64,000 nt of DNA from Methanomassiliicoccales archaeon LGM-DZ1 (GTDB lineage Archaea; Thermoplasmatota; Thermoplasmata; Methanomassiliicoccales; Methanomethylophilaceae), in NCBI GenBank assembly GCA_030168595.1, contig CP115556.1, positions 1,612,001 through 1,676,000 on the forward strand. Reading direction: 5' to 3'. The position numbers were made by a program, and so were the translations under genes. This document shows, in pieces, positions 8,610 through 15,492 of the stretch (positions are counted from its first letter, which is position 1; each line of letters starts with the position of its first letter). The notes under the pieces are model-generated. The model saw nothing but the letters and a program-made list of their open reading frames with translations, was not told the DNA's origin and did not search any database.

Positions 8610-8681
8610 GGATGCTGATGGACGACGCGCGTATTAACCCTTTACCTGCAGGGACCGGACGGACGCCCCCAGGCTCATTTT

Positions 8682-8690
8682 CTTATAAAT
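8682..8690 (+). promoter_or_regulatory. TATA box of arcS; decides the start codon
   Basis: CTTATAAAT at 8682-8690 is centred about 24 bp before the ATG at 8710. The longer reading from 8689 would begin inside this promoter element, so 8710 is the better start and the transcript is probably leaderless. Confidence 0.6.
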
Positions 8691-8709
8691 GCGAGCGATA
8701 GCACCGCGC

Positions 8710-10416
8710 ATGTTGGATGTCATCTGCAGGTCCCAGAGGGGCAGGGCCTGCAATTACGGCAGGGAGGGCGCCGCCCTCAGGACGCCCCTCCTGCTGAAGA
8801 CCGGGGCGGAGGGCGTTACCGGCGTGGTGCTGGACGGGAGAGGCCGCACGGTGCGCATCCTGGGCGCCGAGGTCTCGGTCGACCCGAAATGCAAGACCTC
8901 CGCCAATTCCGGCGTCTCGGCCGAGGCGCGGACCAAGGACGGCATCTCCGTCCTGAGGTTCCCCCTGCGCGGCGACGAGGTCCTTCCGGATGACTCGGAG
9001 GTCCTCATCATCCCCAACGGCTTCGATTTGAAAGAGGATTTCCGCGCTCTCTGCGACCAGATGGTCAAAGCTCGCGAAGTGGCAGGGTTCGGACGCCTGC
9101 TCGGCGTGCTGGGCCTTGCCGAGCCCGCCGACCTGGCGCTCCTCATCTACATGGGCGTCGACATCGTCGACGACGGCTGGTGCAGGGCGGCCGGGACCTG
9201 CGGCATGAAGCTCATCTCCGAGGGCAGGATCGAAAGCAAAGGCGACTTCTCCGAGGAGAACGTCCGCGCCATGGAGGAGGAGCTCTCCAAGGTCGATGCG
9301 TTCCTTGGTGCCGGCAGGCTCAGGGAACTCGTCGACCAGAGGTCGTTCTCCTCGCCGGTGGAGGTGGCCGCCCTCCGTGTCTTCGACGCCGAAGGCTACG
9401 CCTACCAGGAGGAGTGCTTCCCCACGGTCGGGACCAGGTTCTCCTGCAACACCGTCCAGGCCCTGAGGAGGCCGGACATCGTCAGGTACGAGAGGATGAT
9501 GGCCGAGCGCTACGTCCCGCCCGAGCACAAGAGGATCCTGCTCCTGCTCCCGTGCTCCGCGAAGAAACCGTACCACACTTCGAAGACCCACAAGCTCTTC
9601 GCATCGGCGATCCACACCGCCCCGCACGACACCCTGGTCCATGAGGTCATCGTTACCTCCCCGCTGGGAGCGGTGCCGAGGGAGCTTGATGCCATGTACC
9701 CGGCGAACTCCTACGACATCCCGGTCACCGGCGAGTGGAAGCCGGAGGAGAAGGAGAGGATACGCCGGATGCTGAAGGACCTGGTATCCAAAGGGCATTA
9801 CGAGAAGGTCGTCTGCCATCTCGGCGAGGACAGGGAGCTGGTGGAAGGGCTGTTCGGCGATACCGAGGTCATCGACACTGTCGTCGGGGACCCCGTGTCC
9901 CCCAAGTCCCTGGAGAACCTTGACAAGGCGCTCAGGTCCGCAGCCGCTGACATGGAGCCTGTCGATTACATGATCGACAGGAAGGAGACCATACGCTCCG
10001 CGCTCGGGTTCCAGTTCGGGAGGGACGTTGCCGATGCCATAATGGACGGCAGCACCTACGGCGTCGGAAGGTTCCCCTATTGGAAGATCTTCAGGGACCT
10101 GCCGGAAGGCAAAGGCAGGATCCAGCTGGGCATGATGTCCCCGGAGAGGGGGATGTTCTCCCTCACCATGGACGGCGCGCGCATCCTGGCCGGCATGGGC
10201 AGGAACACTGTTCAGATTCAGGATTTCCCCCTGAAAGGCAGCCTCTTCGCTGTCGGGGTCGAGAAGGCCGACCCGTCGCTGCGCATCGGCGACGAGGCCG
10301 TAATCGTCTGCAACGGGGACGTACGCGGGGTAGGGGTCGCCGCCATGTGCGGGCGCGAGATGGAGCAGCTGAAGCGCGGGATCGCTGTGAAGACCCGCCA
10401 CAAGCTGGAAGGCTGA
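8710..10416 (+). CDS. arcS: Archaeosine synthase (ArcS / TgtA2)
   Basis: 568 residues. ArcS helps convert preQ0 at position 15 of archaeal tRNA into archaeosine. The N-terminal two thirds is a TGT-like domain lacking an intact transglycosylase site; the diagnostic ArcS motif PCSAKKPY followed by S-x2-H is near residue 280, and a PUA RNA-binding domain occupies about residues 490-568. The start at 8710 is used because a TATA box lies 24 bp upstream and the upstream in-frame codons are promoter sequence. It is monocistronic, with a candidate small RNA downstream. Confidence 0.9.
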   Translation: MLDVICRSQRGRACNYGREGAALRTPLLLKTGAEGVTGVVLDGRGRTVRILGAEVSVDPKCKTSANSGVSAEARTKDGISVLRFPLRGDEVLPDDSEVLIIPNGFDLKEDFRALCDQMVKAREVAGFGRLLGVLGLAEPADLALLIYMGVDIVDDGWCRAAGTCGMKLISEGRIESKGDFSEENVRAMEEELSKVDAFLGAGRLRELVDQRSFSSPVEVAALRVFDAEGYAYQEECFPTVGTRFSCNTVQALRRPDIVRYERMMAERYVPPEHKRILLLLPCSAKKPYHTSKTHKLFASAIHTAPHDTLVHEVIVTSPLGAVPRELDAMYPANSYDIPVTGEWKPEEKERIRRMLKDLVSKGHYEKVVCHLGEDRELVEGLFGDTEVIDTVVGDPVSPKSLENLDKALRSAAADMEPVDYMIDRKETIRSALGFQFGRDVADAIMDGSTYGVGRFPYWKIFRDLPEGKGRIQLGMMSPERGMFSLTMDGARILAGMGRNTVQIQDFPLKGSLFAVGVEKADPSLRIGDEAVIVCNGDVRGVGVAAMCGREMEQLKRGIAVKTRHKLEG

Positions 10417-10463
10417 GGGGCCCCGTCAGATTCGGTCAGAATCGGCGACCCCTCCCGATTCCG

Positions 10464-10473
10464 CTTATATACC
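10464..10473 (+). promoter_or_regulatory. TATA box ahead of candidate ncRNA
   Basis: CTTATATACC at 10464-10473 sits 48 bp after the arcS stop with no gene start nearby; a transcript would begin near 10494. Confidence 0.45.
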
Positions 10474-10493
10474 GTGCAGGCGTGAAGAGGTAT

Positions 10494-10593
10494 AGAGGAA
10501 AAGGGAGCGGTTCCCCATACCTGCTCTTTCCCTCGGCCCGCACAAAATTCCATCCATCCTATCCCTAAATATCCCGTGCGGGCCATTCTTTTT
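10494..10593 (+). ncRNA. Candidate 100-nt structured RNA
   Basis: Predicted from three signals seen in order. A TATA box (10464-10473) places a start near 10494. A bulged hairpin follows: GAGG at 10495-10498, AAA and GAGC (10505-10508) pair with GCTC (10523-10526), TTT and CCTC (10531-10534). Then GGCCCGCAC (10535-10543) pairs perfectly with GTGCGGGCC (10576-10584) and is followed by ATTCTTTTT, an intrinsic-terminator-like end. There is no ATG inside. It does not match tRNA, 5S, SRP or RNase P consensus motifs that I know. The 9-bp hairpin may instead only terminate arcS. Confidence 0.38.
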
Positions 10594-10761
10594 CTCTGCG
10601 GACATCCGGGCCCGTTGCTCGGACCGTTCCGCCGGAGCTGTTCACTGTGCTCCGATGCAGGCATCGGAATGCACCGAATTAGAGGCCGGGTATGTCCGCC
10701 TGCATGGTATGATGCGGAGAGGCCGTCGGTATCCTGCTGCCGATTTCATGAGTCCCAGATA

Positions 10762-11643
10762 TCAGATCTTATCCGGATCCGGGTCGGGCATGTTCATGTC
10801 CTGGAGGTCGCCCTTCCTGAGGAACCAGATGCTGACTGCGAGCCCGATGATGAACGCCGCAGCCCCTCCGACCGCATGGACCCATCCGTCAATATCGGCG
10901 ATCGTGGAGAAAGCGACGGTGACAAGCGATCCCGCCGTGAGGCCGAATATGAGGCATCCGGTGAGGCGGTGGTGCTTGGTAAGGGCGTACTGCACGACCT
11001 TCGAGAATCCCAGCACCCCTATGATGGCTCCGAGCGCCAGGGGCAGCAGGAGGGCCGCGTCCATGTTGCTGATGCTGTCCGTGAAGGCGGTGAAGAGGCC
11101 GAACACGACCAGGACGGTCGAGTGGCTGATGCCGGGCATGAGCGCCGAGACCGCTACTACGAGCCCTACCGCGAACATGATCGCCATATCCGCTGCGGAA
11201 TGACCCAGCTCGGTGTCTCCGCCGTTGCCCATGAGGTCGGCGGCCAGCATGGAGCCCATGATGATGAAGCCGACGGCGGTCGCGATCCATTCGTTGCGGC
11301 CGAACCTGCCTTTATCGGGCTCGGTCATCTTCCATACCGCCGGCAGCTGCCCGGCGATGAGGCCGGCGAACAGGAACAGGGATTCCGTGGGATAACGGTC
11401 CATAGCGCCGCTGAGGATCTTGGCGGCGATGAGGGTCCCGATAAGGACCCCGGCCACCAGATAGAGGATGAACCAGAAATCCTTCTTCAGGTACACGCGC
11501 AGAAGGGCCAGGTCGCGGACGATGCGCTCGTAGATGCCGAAGCATACGCAGATGACCGCGCCGCTGATGCCGGGGAGCATGGCCGTGATGCCGACCAGTA
11601 TCCCGACCACGACTTCCTTGAACCCGCGGAAACGTTCTGCCAT
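10762..11643 (-). CDS. DUF368 family membrane protein, probable polyprenyl-phosphate translocase
   Basis: 293 residues with about eight membrane segments and an internal duplication marked by LPGISGAV near residue 24 and MPGISHST in the second half, both typical of DUF368. Bacterial members (PopT) recycle undecaprenyl phosphate across the membrane; an archaeal member would plausibly flip the dolichyl-type phosphate carrier used for glycosylation of surface proteins. That transfer of function is inference. The window also encodes very large secreted proteins that would be glycosylation clients. A TATA box at 11664-11674 (minus) is centred about 26 bp before the ATG, so the message is probably leaderless. 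Confidence 0.82.
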   Translation of the reverse strand: MAERFRGFKEVVVGILVGITAMLPGISGAVICVCFGIYERIVRDLALLRVYLKKDFWFILYLVAGVLIGTLIAAKILSGAMDRYPTESLFLFAGLIAGQLPAVWKMTEPDKGRFGRNEWIATAVGFIIMGSMLAADLMGNGGDTELGHSAADMAIMFAVGLVVAVSALMPGISHSTVLVVFGLFTAFTDSISNMDAALLLPLALGAIIGVLGFSKVVQYALTKHHRLTGCLIFGLTAGSLVTVAFSTIADIDGWVHAVGGAAAFIIGLAVSIWFLRKGDLQDMNMPDPDPDKI

Positions 11644-11663
11644 TGCGCCTTGTCATCCGGTCT

Positions 11664-11674
11664 TTTTATATAAA
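11664..11674 (-). promoter_or_regulatory. TATA box of the DUF368 gene
   Basis: TTTATATAAAA on the minus strand, centred about 26 bp upstream of the ATG at 11643. Confidence 0.6.
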
Positions 11675-11699
11675 CGAGTGAGTCGCAGAGCAATCTGCC

Positions 11700-11717
11700 C
11701 CATATGGCCATATATGG
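11700..11717. repeat. Two abutting palindromes upstream of the DUF368 promoter
   Basis: CCATATGG (11700-11707) and CCATATATGG (11708-11717) are perfect palindromes placed back to back, about 30 bp upstream of the TATA box of the minus-strand DUF368 gene. They could be an operator for a dimeric regulator; GATATC and AGATATCT palindromes lie just beyond. Confidence 0.35.
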
Positions 11718-11870
11718 AACGGATATCGGCCATCATCAGTGCCAGATATCTCTAGTGCTTCGCATCGTAAGGCCGTCCGGCACCGAGTCCTCTTTGCGGG
11801 ACAGAGGCCTGCGATACGGTATCGGGATCGGCGTTCGATCAATTCGGGACAGCAATAAAGGATCTCGGCG

Positions 11871-11966
11871 ATGAAGGAGAAAAAGTATCTTCCGACTTGT
11901 TTCAAAGAGGCTCTGAAACGCGGATATATCCGGAAACGAATCCCGGGCCTGCTGAAGTCCGAATGA
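11871..11966 (+). CDS. Possible 31-residue basic peptide (doubtful)
   Basis: A short reading frame, starting MKEKKYLPTCFKEALKRG and ending with TGA, in the otherwise gene-free stretch 11644-12028. Its composition is Lys/Arg-rich and amphipathic. AAAGGAT lies about 14 bases upstream of the ATG, a poor ribosome-binding distance, and no convincing TATA box is present. It may be chance. Confidence 0.2.
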   Translation: MKEKKYLPTCFKEALKRGYIRKRIPGLLKSE

Positions 11967-11998
11967 AGCGAGGCCGCGGCCAGGCCTAAGTTTGGGGC

Positions 11999-12016
11999 CG
12001 GGGGCAGATGCCCCCG
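11999..12016 (-). terminator. Hairpin downstream of the chlD-like gene
   Basis: CGGGGGC / GCCCCCG form a perfect 7-bp stem with a 4-nt loop (11999-12016), 12 bp past the stop of the minus-strand gene ending at 12029. No T-run follows. The rest of 11718-11998 holds no clear gene. Confidence 0.45.
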
Positions 12017-12028
12017 GGAGCATCCCGA

Positions 12029-13936
12029 TCAGTCCCAGATGTCCACGGTATCCTCTTTCTTCTCGAGGTCGTCCAGGAGGAAGAACCTTCCCCGGAGGGC
12101 CTTGGCGAGGTCCTTCGGAGCGTCGTTCTTGGTGAACCCGAGGCCGGTGTCGATGACGATCCAGTCGGCGTTGGGGATGCGGACCTGCTCCGCGATCTCG
12201 ATGCTCTCCTTGATGGGGTCCTTGGAGGAGTCGAGGGCCAGCGTCGATTTCCCGTCGGTGATGAGGACTATGTGGCACCTCTCGTCGCCGTGCTTGAGGG
12301 TGTACGGCATCATGTACTCGTACACCCTGATCAGCGCCTCCGAGAGCGGGGTCCCCTGTCCGACGGCGATGTTGTTGATGATCGGCTCCAGCTGCTCAAT
12401 GGCCCTGGTCGGGGCGAGGACGAGCTCGATCTGCTCCTCGTTGAAGGTCATCAGCCCGACACGGTCCCTCTTGACGTAATGGGTCTCCAGCATGGAGATG
12501 ATGGACGCCTTGACCTTGGACATCCTGTTGCGTATGATGAGGGACCCGCTGGTGTCCAGCAGGAACAGGAAGGTGGAGGAGACCTGCTTCTGCCTCACCT
12601 TCTCCCTGAGGTCCTGCTTCTCCAGCTTCACGCCGGGAGTCGGGTCGGCCTCGTGCCTGCTCTTCTGGTACGGCGCGGCGGCGCGGACGGTGGCGTCGAA
12701 GGCGATGTCGGTGCAGGTGCCCCTCGGGATCCTGGACTTGATGTACTTCCCGTTCCTGTCCTCGGTCTCGACGTACTTCCTCTTGGCGGCGTCGTCGCCG
12801 GCGCGGAACCCTTCGGAGTCCTCCGCTTCCAGGAGATCGATGGCCTCGAAGGTCTCGCCGACCTCGGACACCACGTCCTCCAGGTCCTCGGATTTGATGA
12901 ACCCGACATCGACGCTGTTCTTGGAAACAGATTCGGTCTGCTCGTTCATCTTCTTGACGATCTTGGCCTCCTCGGTCTCCCCTTTCTCGTCCTTGATGAA
13001 CCTGCGGATGCCGCCGAGCGGGTTGTAGCCCGTCTCGAGCGGGTTGTACTCCTTCTTCTCCTTCTTCTTCGGCATCACGGTGCGGCGGTGGCCCAGGCAG
13101 AGCACGGCCGCGCGGGCGGTGTCCTTCTTGCTGACCATTCTCCTGCCGTCGAGCGCGCAGAGGGCGGCCGCGGCGTAGGCGGTGGAGAGGGCCCCCCGGC
13201 AGCCTTTGACGCCGAGCGAGGTGCAGATGCGCGCGATGCTGCGCATCTGGGTCTTCGGGATGCGCACCTCGGGGAGCCGGCGCCTCGCCTCGGCGACCTC
13301 CTTCGAGATCTTCTCATCATCGCCGGCGAACAGCTTCTCGAGCCTGCTGTTCCCGTCCCCCAGGCCGAGAGCGCGGCGGATTATCTCCTCCGCCCGGCTC
13401 TCATCCTTCTGCCTGCGCATGGAGACGCTTATGTCGAACATGTCGAGGACGTGCCTGTCCAGGTACCTCCTGGTGGAGTTCATGCTCGCCAGGAGCTTCG
13501 TCTGGCAGCCGTACTCGGCCGAGATGTTCTCCCTCTCGACGCGCACCCGCCTGGAATGCACCGAGTCCAGCATCTGGATCAGCAGGCTGGTGTCGAAGAG
13601 GTCGGCGTCGTCCATGTAGATGTAGTTCCCGTCGGCGCGGTTCAGGAGGCTCTCGGCCATCTCGACCTTCCCGGTGGCGATGGCGGCCTCCATGTCTATG
13701 GCCCCGAAGATCTGCTCCCCGGTGGCGTTCAGGGGGACGTTGACGACCTTCCTTCCCGGGTCGATGCAGGGGACCGAACGCGCGATGGCTGTCTTCCCGG
13801 TTCCGGAGAGCCCCCTGATGAGGACCGCTTTTATTCCGGGGCTGACGGCCGCGCAGAGGACGGCGGTCTTCGCCATCTCATTGCCGACGATGGCCGAGAA
13901 GGGGAACACGCCGGCGTTCACATCGACGCCAGGCAT
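12029..13936 (-). CDS. ChlD/CobT-like chelatase subunit: AAA domain plus VWA domain
   Basis: 635 residues with the ChlD layout: an N-terminal AAA+ domain with Walker A GLSGTGKT (about residues 42-49), an acidic/proline-poor linker around 290-400, and a C-terminal von Willebrand A domain whose MIDAS motif is DTSGS (461-465), T-P at 529-530 and TDGK near 560. ChlD proteins couple AAA+ ATPase rings to a large chelatase subunit that inserts Mg2+ or Co2+ into tetrapyrroles. No chlorophyll pathway is expected in a methanogen, and cobalt transport genes follow divergently at 15.5 kb, so cobalt insertion with a CobN-type subunit encoded elsewhere is the likely role; this is inference. The start overlaps the end of the ChlI-like gene by 19 bp. 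Confidence 0.82.
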   Translation of the reverse strand: MPGVDVNAGVFPFSAIVGNEMAKTAVLCAAVSPGIKAVLIRGLSGTGKTAIARSVPCIDPGRKVVNVPLNATGEQIFGAIDMEAAIATGKVEMAESLLNRADGNYIYMDDADLFDTSLLIQMLDSVHSRRVRVERENISAEYGCQTKLLASMNSTRRYLDRHVLDMFDISVSMRRQKDESRAEEIIRRALGLGDGNSRLEKLFAGDDEKISKEVAEARRRLPEVRIPKTQMRSIARICTSLGVKGCRGALSTAYAAAALCALDGRRMVSKKDTARAAVLCLGHRRTVMPKKKEKKEYNPLETGYNPLGGIRRFIKDEKGETEEAKIVKKMNEQTESVSKNSVDVGFIKSEDLEDVVSEVGETFEAIDLLEAEDSEGFRAGDDAAKRKYVETEDRNGKYIKSRIPRGTCTDIAFDATVRAAAPYQKSRHEADPTPGVKLEKQDLREKVRQKQVSSTFLFLLDTSGSLIIRNRMSKVKASIISMLETHYVKRDRVGLMTFNEEQIELVLAPTRAIEQLEPIINNIAVGQGTPLSEALIRVYEYMMPYTLKHGDERCHIVLITDGKSTLALDSSKDPIKESIEIAEQVRIPNADWIVIDTGLGFTKNDAPKDLAKALRGRFFLLDDLEKKEDTVDIWD

Positions 13937-14952
13937 TTGCGTACCCCGGCCTCGTCGAACCCGGACTTGTCGAAGGCCCTCTTCTTCACCCTGTGGGCGA
14001 GCACGAGCGCCGCGACGGCCTCCATGTCCTCCTTGGTGATCTTGTCCCTTCCTTCGAGGGCGGCGTTGGCCCTGGCGGCGCGGATGAGGGTGATGTCCGC
14101 CCTGTGCCCCTCCATGTTGTAGTTCATGGAGATCTTGGCCGCCATGCGGACGGCGTCATCGTCGGCGGGGATCTTCTTCACGAGATTCCTGGCGGCCTCG
14201 ATCTTCTCGGTGAGCTCGTTCAGGCTGTCCTTCTCGGCGGCGACGTACGCCTCGGGATCGGCGTCGAACGCGATCCTGCGCCTGATGACCTCCATCCTGG
14301 TCTCGATGCTGTCCTCCGCTTCGACCTCGACGGAGAGGCCGAACCTGTCCAGGAGCTGGGGCCTCAGATTGCCTTCTTCAGGGTTCATGGTTCCTACGAG
14401 CACGAACCTCGCGGGGTGGGAGAAGGACACGCCTTCCCTTTCCACATAGTTCACGCCCATGGCCGCAGAGTCCAGGAGCAGGTCGATGATATGGTCATCC
14501 AGGAGGTTGATCTCATCCACATAGAGTATGTTGCCGTTGGCGCTCGCCAGGATGCCGGGCTCGAACTTCTTCTTCCCGGTCTTCAGGATGTACTCGATGT
14601 CGAGGGTCCCGGACACCCTGTCCTCGGTGGCGTTCAGGGGAAGTTCTACGACCTTCATGGGGACGTTCACGGTCTCGAGCTTCTCGCCGGCGGCGATCCT
14701 CGCCTTGCAGTCGGCGCACAGCCTCTTGGGGAAGCGCGGGTCGCAGCGGTATGCGCACCCTTTGACGGCAGGCCTGGAGGGCAGGAACTGCTCCATGGAC
14801 CTCACCGCAGTGGACTTCGCAGTTCCTTTCTCTCCTTTGATCAGCACTCCGCCGATCGTGGGGTCGATGACGTTCAGGAGGAGCGCCCTTTTCATTTTCT
14901 CCTGCTTTACAATCTTCGTGAACGGGAACAGTGTAGTCTCAGTCTCTTCCAT
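13918..14952 (-). CDS. ChlI/CobS-like AAA+ chelatase subunit
   Basis: 344 residues of the magnesium-chelatase ChlI type. Walker A is GEKGTAKST (40-48), Walker B is ILYVDEINLL (about 157-166), and sensor and arginine-finger regions follow. Four cysteines at 66, 70, 79 and 82 form a C-x3-C-x8-C-x2-C cluster in the N-terminal insert, a probable metal or Fe-S knuckle. With the overlapping ChlD-like gene it would form the ATPase motor of a metallochelatase. The pair is transcribed divergently from the cobalt importer. A TATA-like AGTATATACT lies at 15008-15017, leaving a leader of roughly 30 nt. Confidence 0.85.
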   Translation of the reverse strand: MEETETTLFPFTKIVKQEKMKRALLLNVIDPTIGGVLIKGEKGTAKSTAVRSMEQFLPSRPAVKGCAYRCDPRFPKRLCADCKARIAAGEKLETVNVPMKVVELPLNATEDRVSGTLDIEYILKTGKKKFEPGILASANGNILYVDEINLLDDHIIDLLLDSAAMGVNYVEREGVSFSHPARFVLVGTMNPEEGNLRPQLLDRFGLSVEVEAEDSIETRMEVIRRRIAFDADPEAYVAAEKDSLNELTEKIEAARNLVKKIPADDDAVRMAAKISMNYNMEGHRADITLIRAARANAALEGRDKITKEDMEAVAALVLAHRVKKRAFDKSGFDEAGVRKCLASM

Positions 14953-15118
14953 TTTGACATTCTCCGCCGCGTCCGCAAGGGCGCATATGCACCAATGAAC
15001 TATCCAGCAGTATATACTATATCCGTTAATCAGATGAATTGCCTATGGCCGTCGGGAACCGTGCGCGCCGATATCCGTATTAACGCCGTGCAGATGCATG
15101 CTCAGGAGAAAGATAATC

Positions 15119-15265
15119 ATGAACGCGCAGAACAGCAATGATGCACCGGTTCAGAAGATGGATAAGGCCGAGAGGAAGGAGATGAAGGCCAGGAACAAGG
15201 CCGCTAAGCTCGACAAGGCCTCGAAGAGCCTCTACAAGAACAAGACCTTCGTGAACAAGCACTGA
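15119..15265 (+). CDS. Small lysine-rich protein (48 residues)
   Basis: Reads MNAQNSNDAPVQK, then a Lys/Ala/Arg-rich helix-forming tail ending in FVNKH, followed by TGA. It has AGGAG at 15102-15106 upstream of the ATG and a perfect GC hairpin directly after the stop, so it looks like a complete small gene. I do not recognise a family. The pattern of alternating Lys, Glu and Ala suggests a single amphipathic helix that could bind nucleic acid or membranes. It lies between the chelatase pair and the cobalt transporter. Confidence 0.55.
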   Translation: MNAQNSNDAPVQKMDKAERKEMKARNKAAKLDKASKSLYKNKTFVNKH

Positions 15266-15271
15266 AACGCC

Positions 15272-15291
15272 GCGGGGCTCTCCGGGCCCCG
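15272..15291 (+). terminator. Hairpin after the 48-residue gene
   Basis: GCGGGGC and GCCCCGC form a 7-bp stem with a 6-nt loop just past the stop codon at 15265, followed by ATTTCC. This supports the small gene as an independent transcript. Confidence 0.5.
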
Positions 15292-15405
15292 CATTTCCAT
15301 CGGGCATATGCCCTTCAAACGGACGGGGTCCCGCCCGCTATCCCTCTTGATTTATTACTTTCTTCGATAATGTATATATAATGTGGTCAGTTATCGCTTT
15401 GTGAT

Positions 15406-15424
15406 ATTGGTTATTATATCCAAT
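15406..15424 (+). promoter_or_regulatory. cbiMN promoter with inverted repeat around the TATA box
   Basis: ATTGG (15406-15410) and CCAAT (15420-15424) flank the TATA-like TTATTATAT. A dimeric repressor bound here would block TBP; a cobalt- or nickel-sensing regulator is a natural guess but not shown. Confidence 0.4.
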
Positions 15425-15435
15425 CAGTGATTGGG

Positions 15436-15476
15436 GGCCGTCTGTCGGCCATGTGCCCGCGCAGTCAGGGCGCGGG
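15436..15476 (+). promoter_or_regulatory. Two hairpins in the cbiMN leader
   Basis: GGCCG/CGGCC (15436-15440 with 15446-15450) and CCCGCGC/GCGCGGG (15456-15462 with 15470-15476, 7-nt loop) lie between the predicted transcript start and the GGGGG ribosome-binding stretch at 15481-15485. Such a leader is unusual here, where many transcripts are leaderless, and may regulate translation. Confidence 0.35.
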
Positions 15477-15492
15477 AACAGGGGGTAAATGT

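Noticed and set aside
12029-14952. Magnesium chelatase for chlorophyll synthesis.
   Set aside because: Only motor subunits are present and the context is cobalt transport; nothing else in the window suggests a phototroph.
15427-15492. GTG start at 15427 for cbiMN.
   Set aside because: It would add a polar 22-residue tail encoded within the predicted leader hairpins and bury the metal-binding N-terminus.
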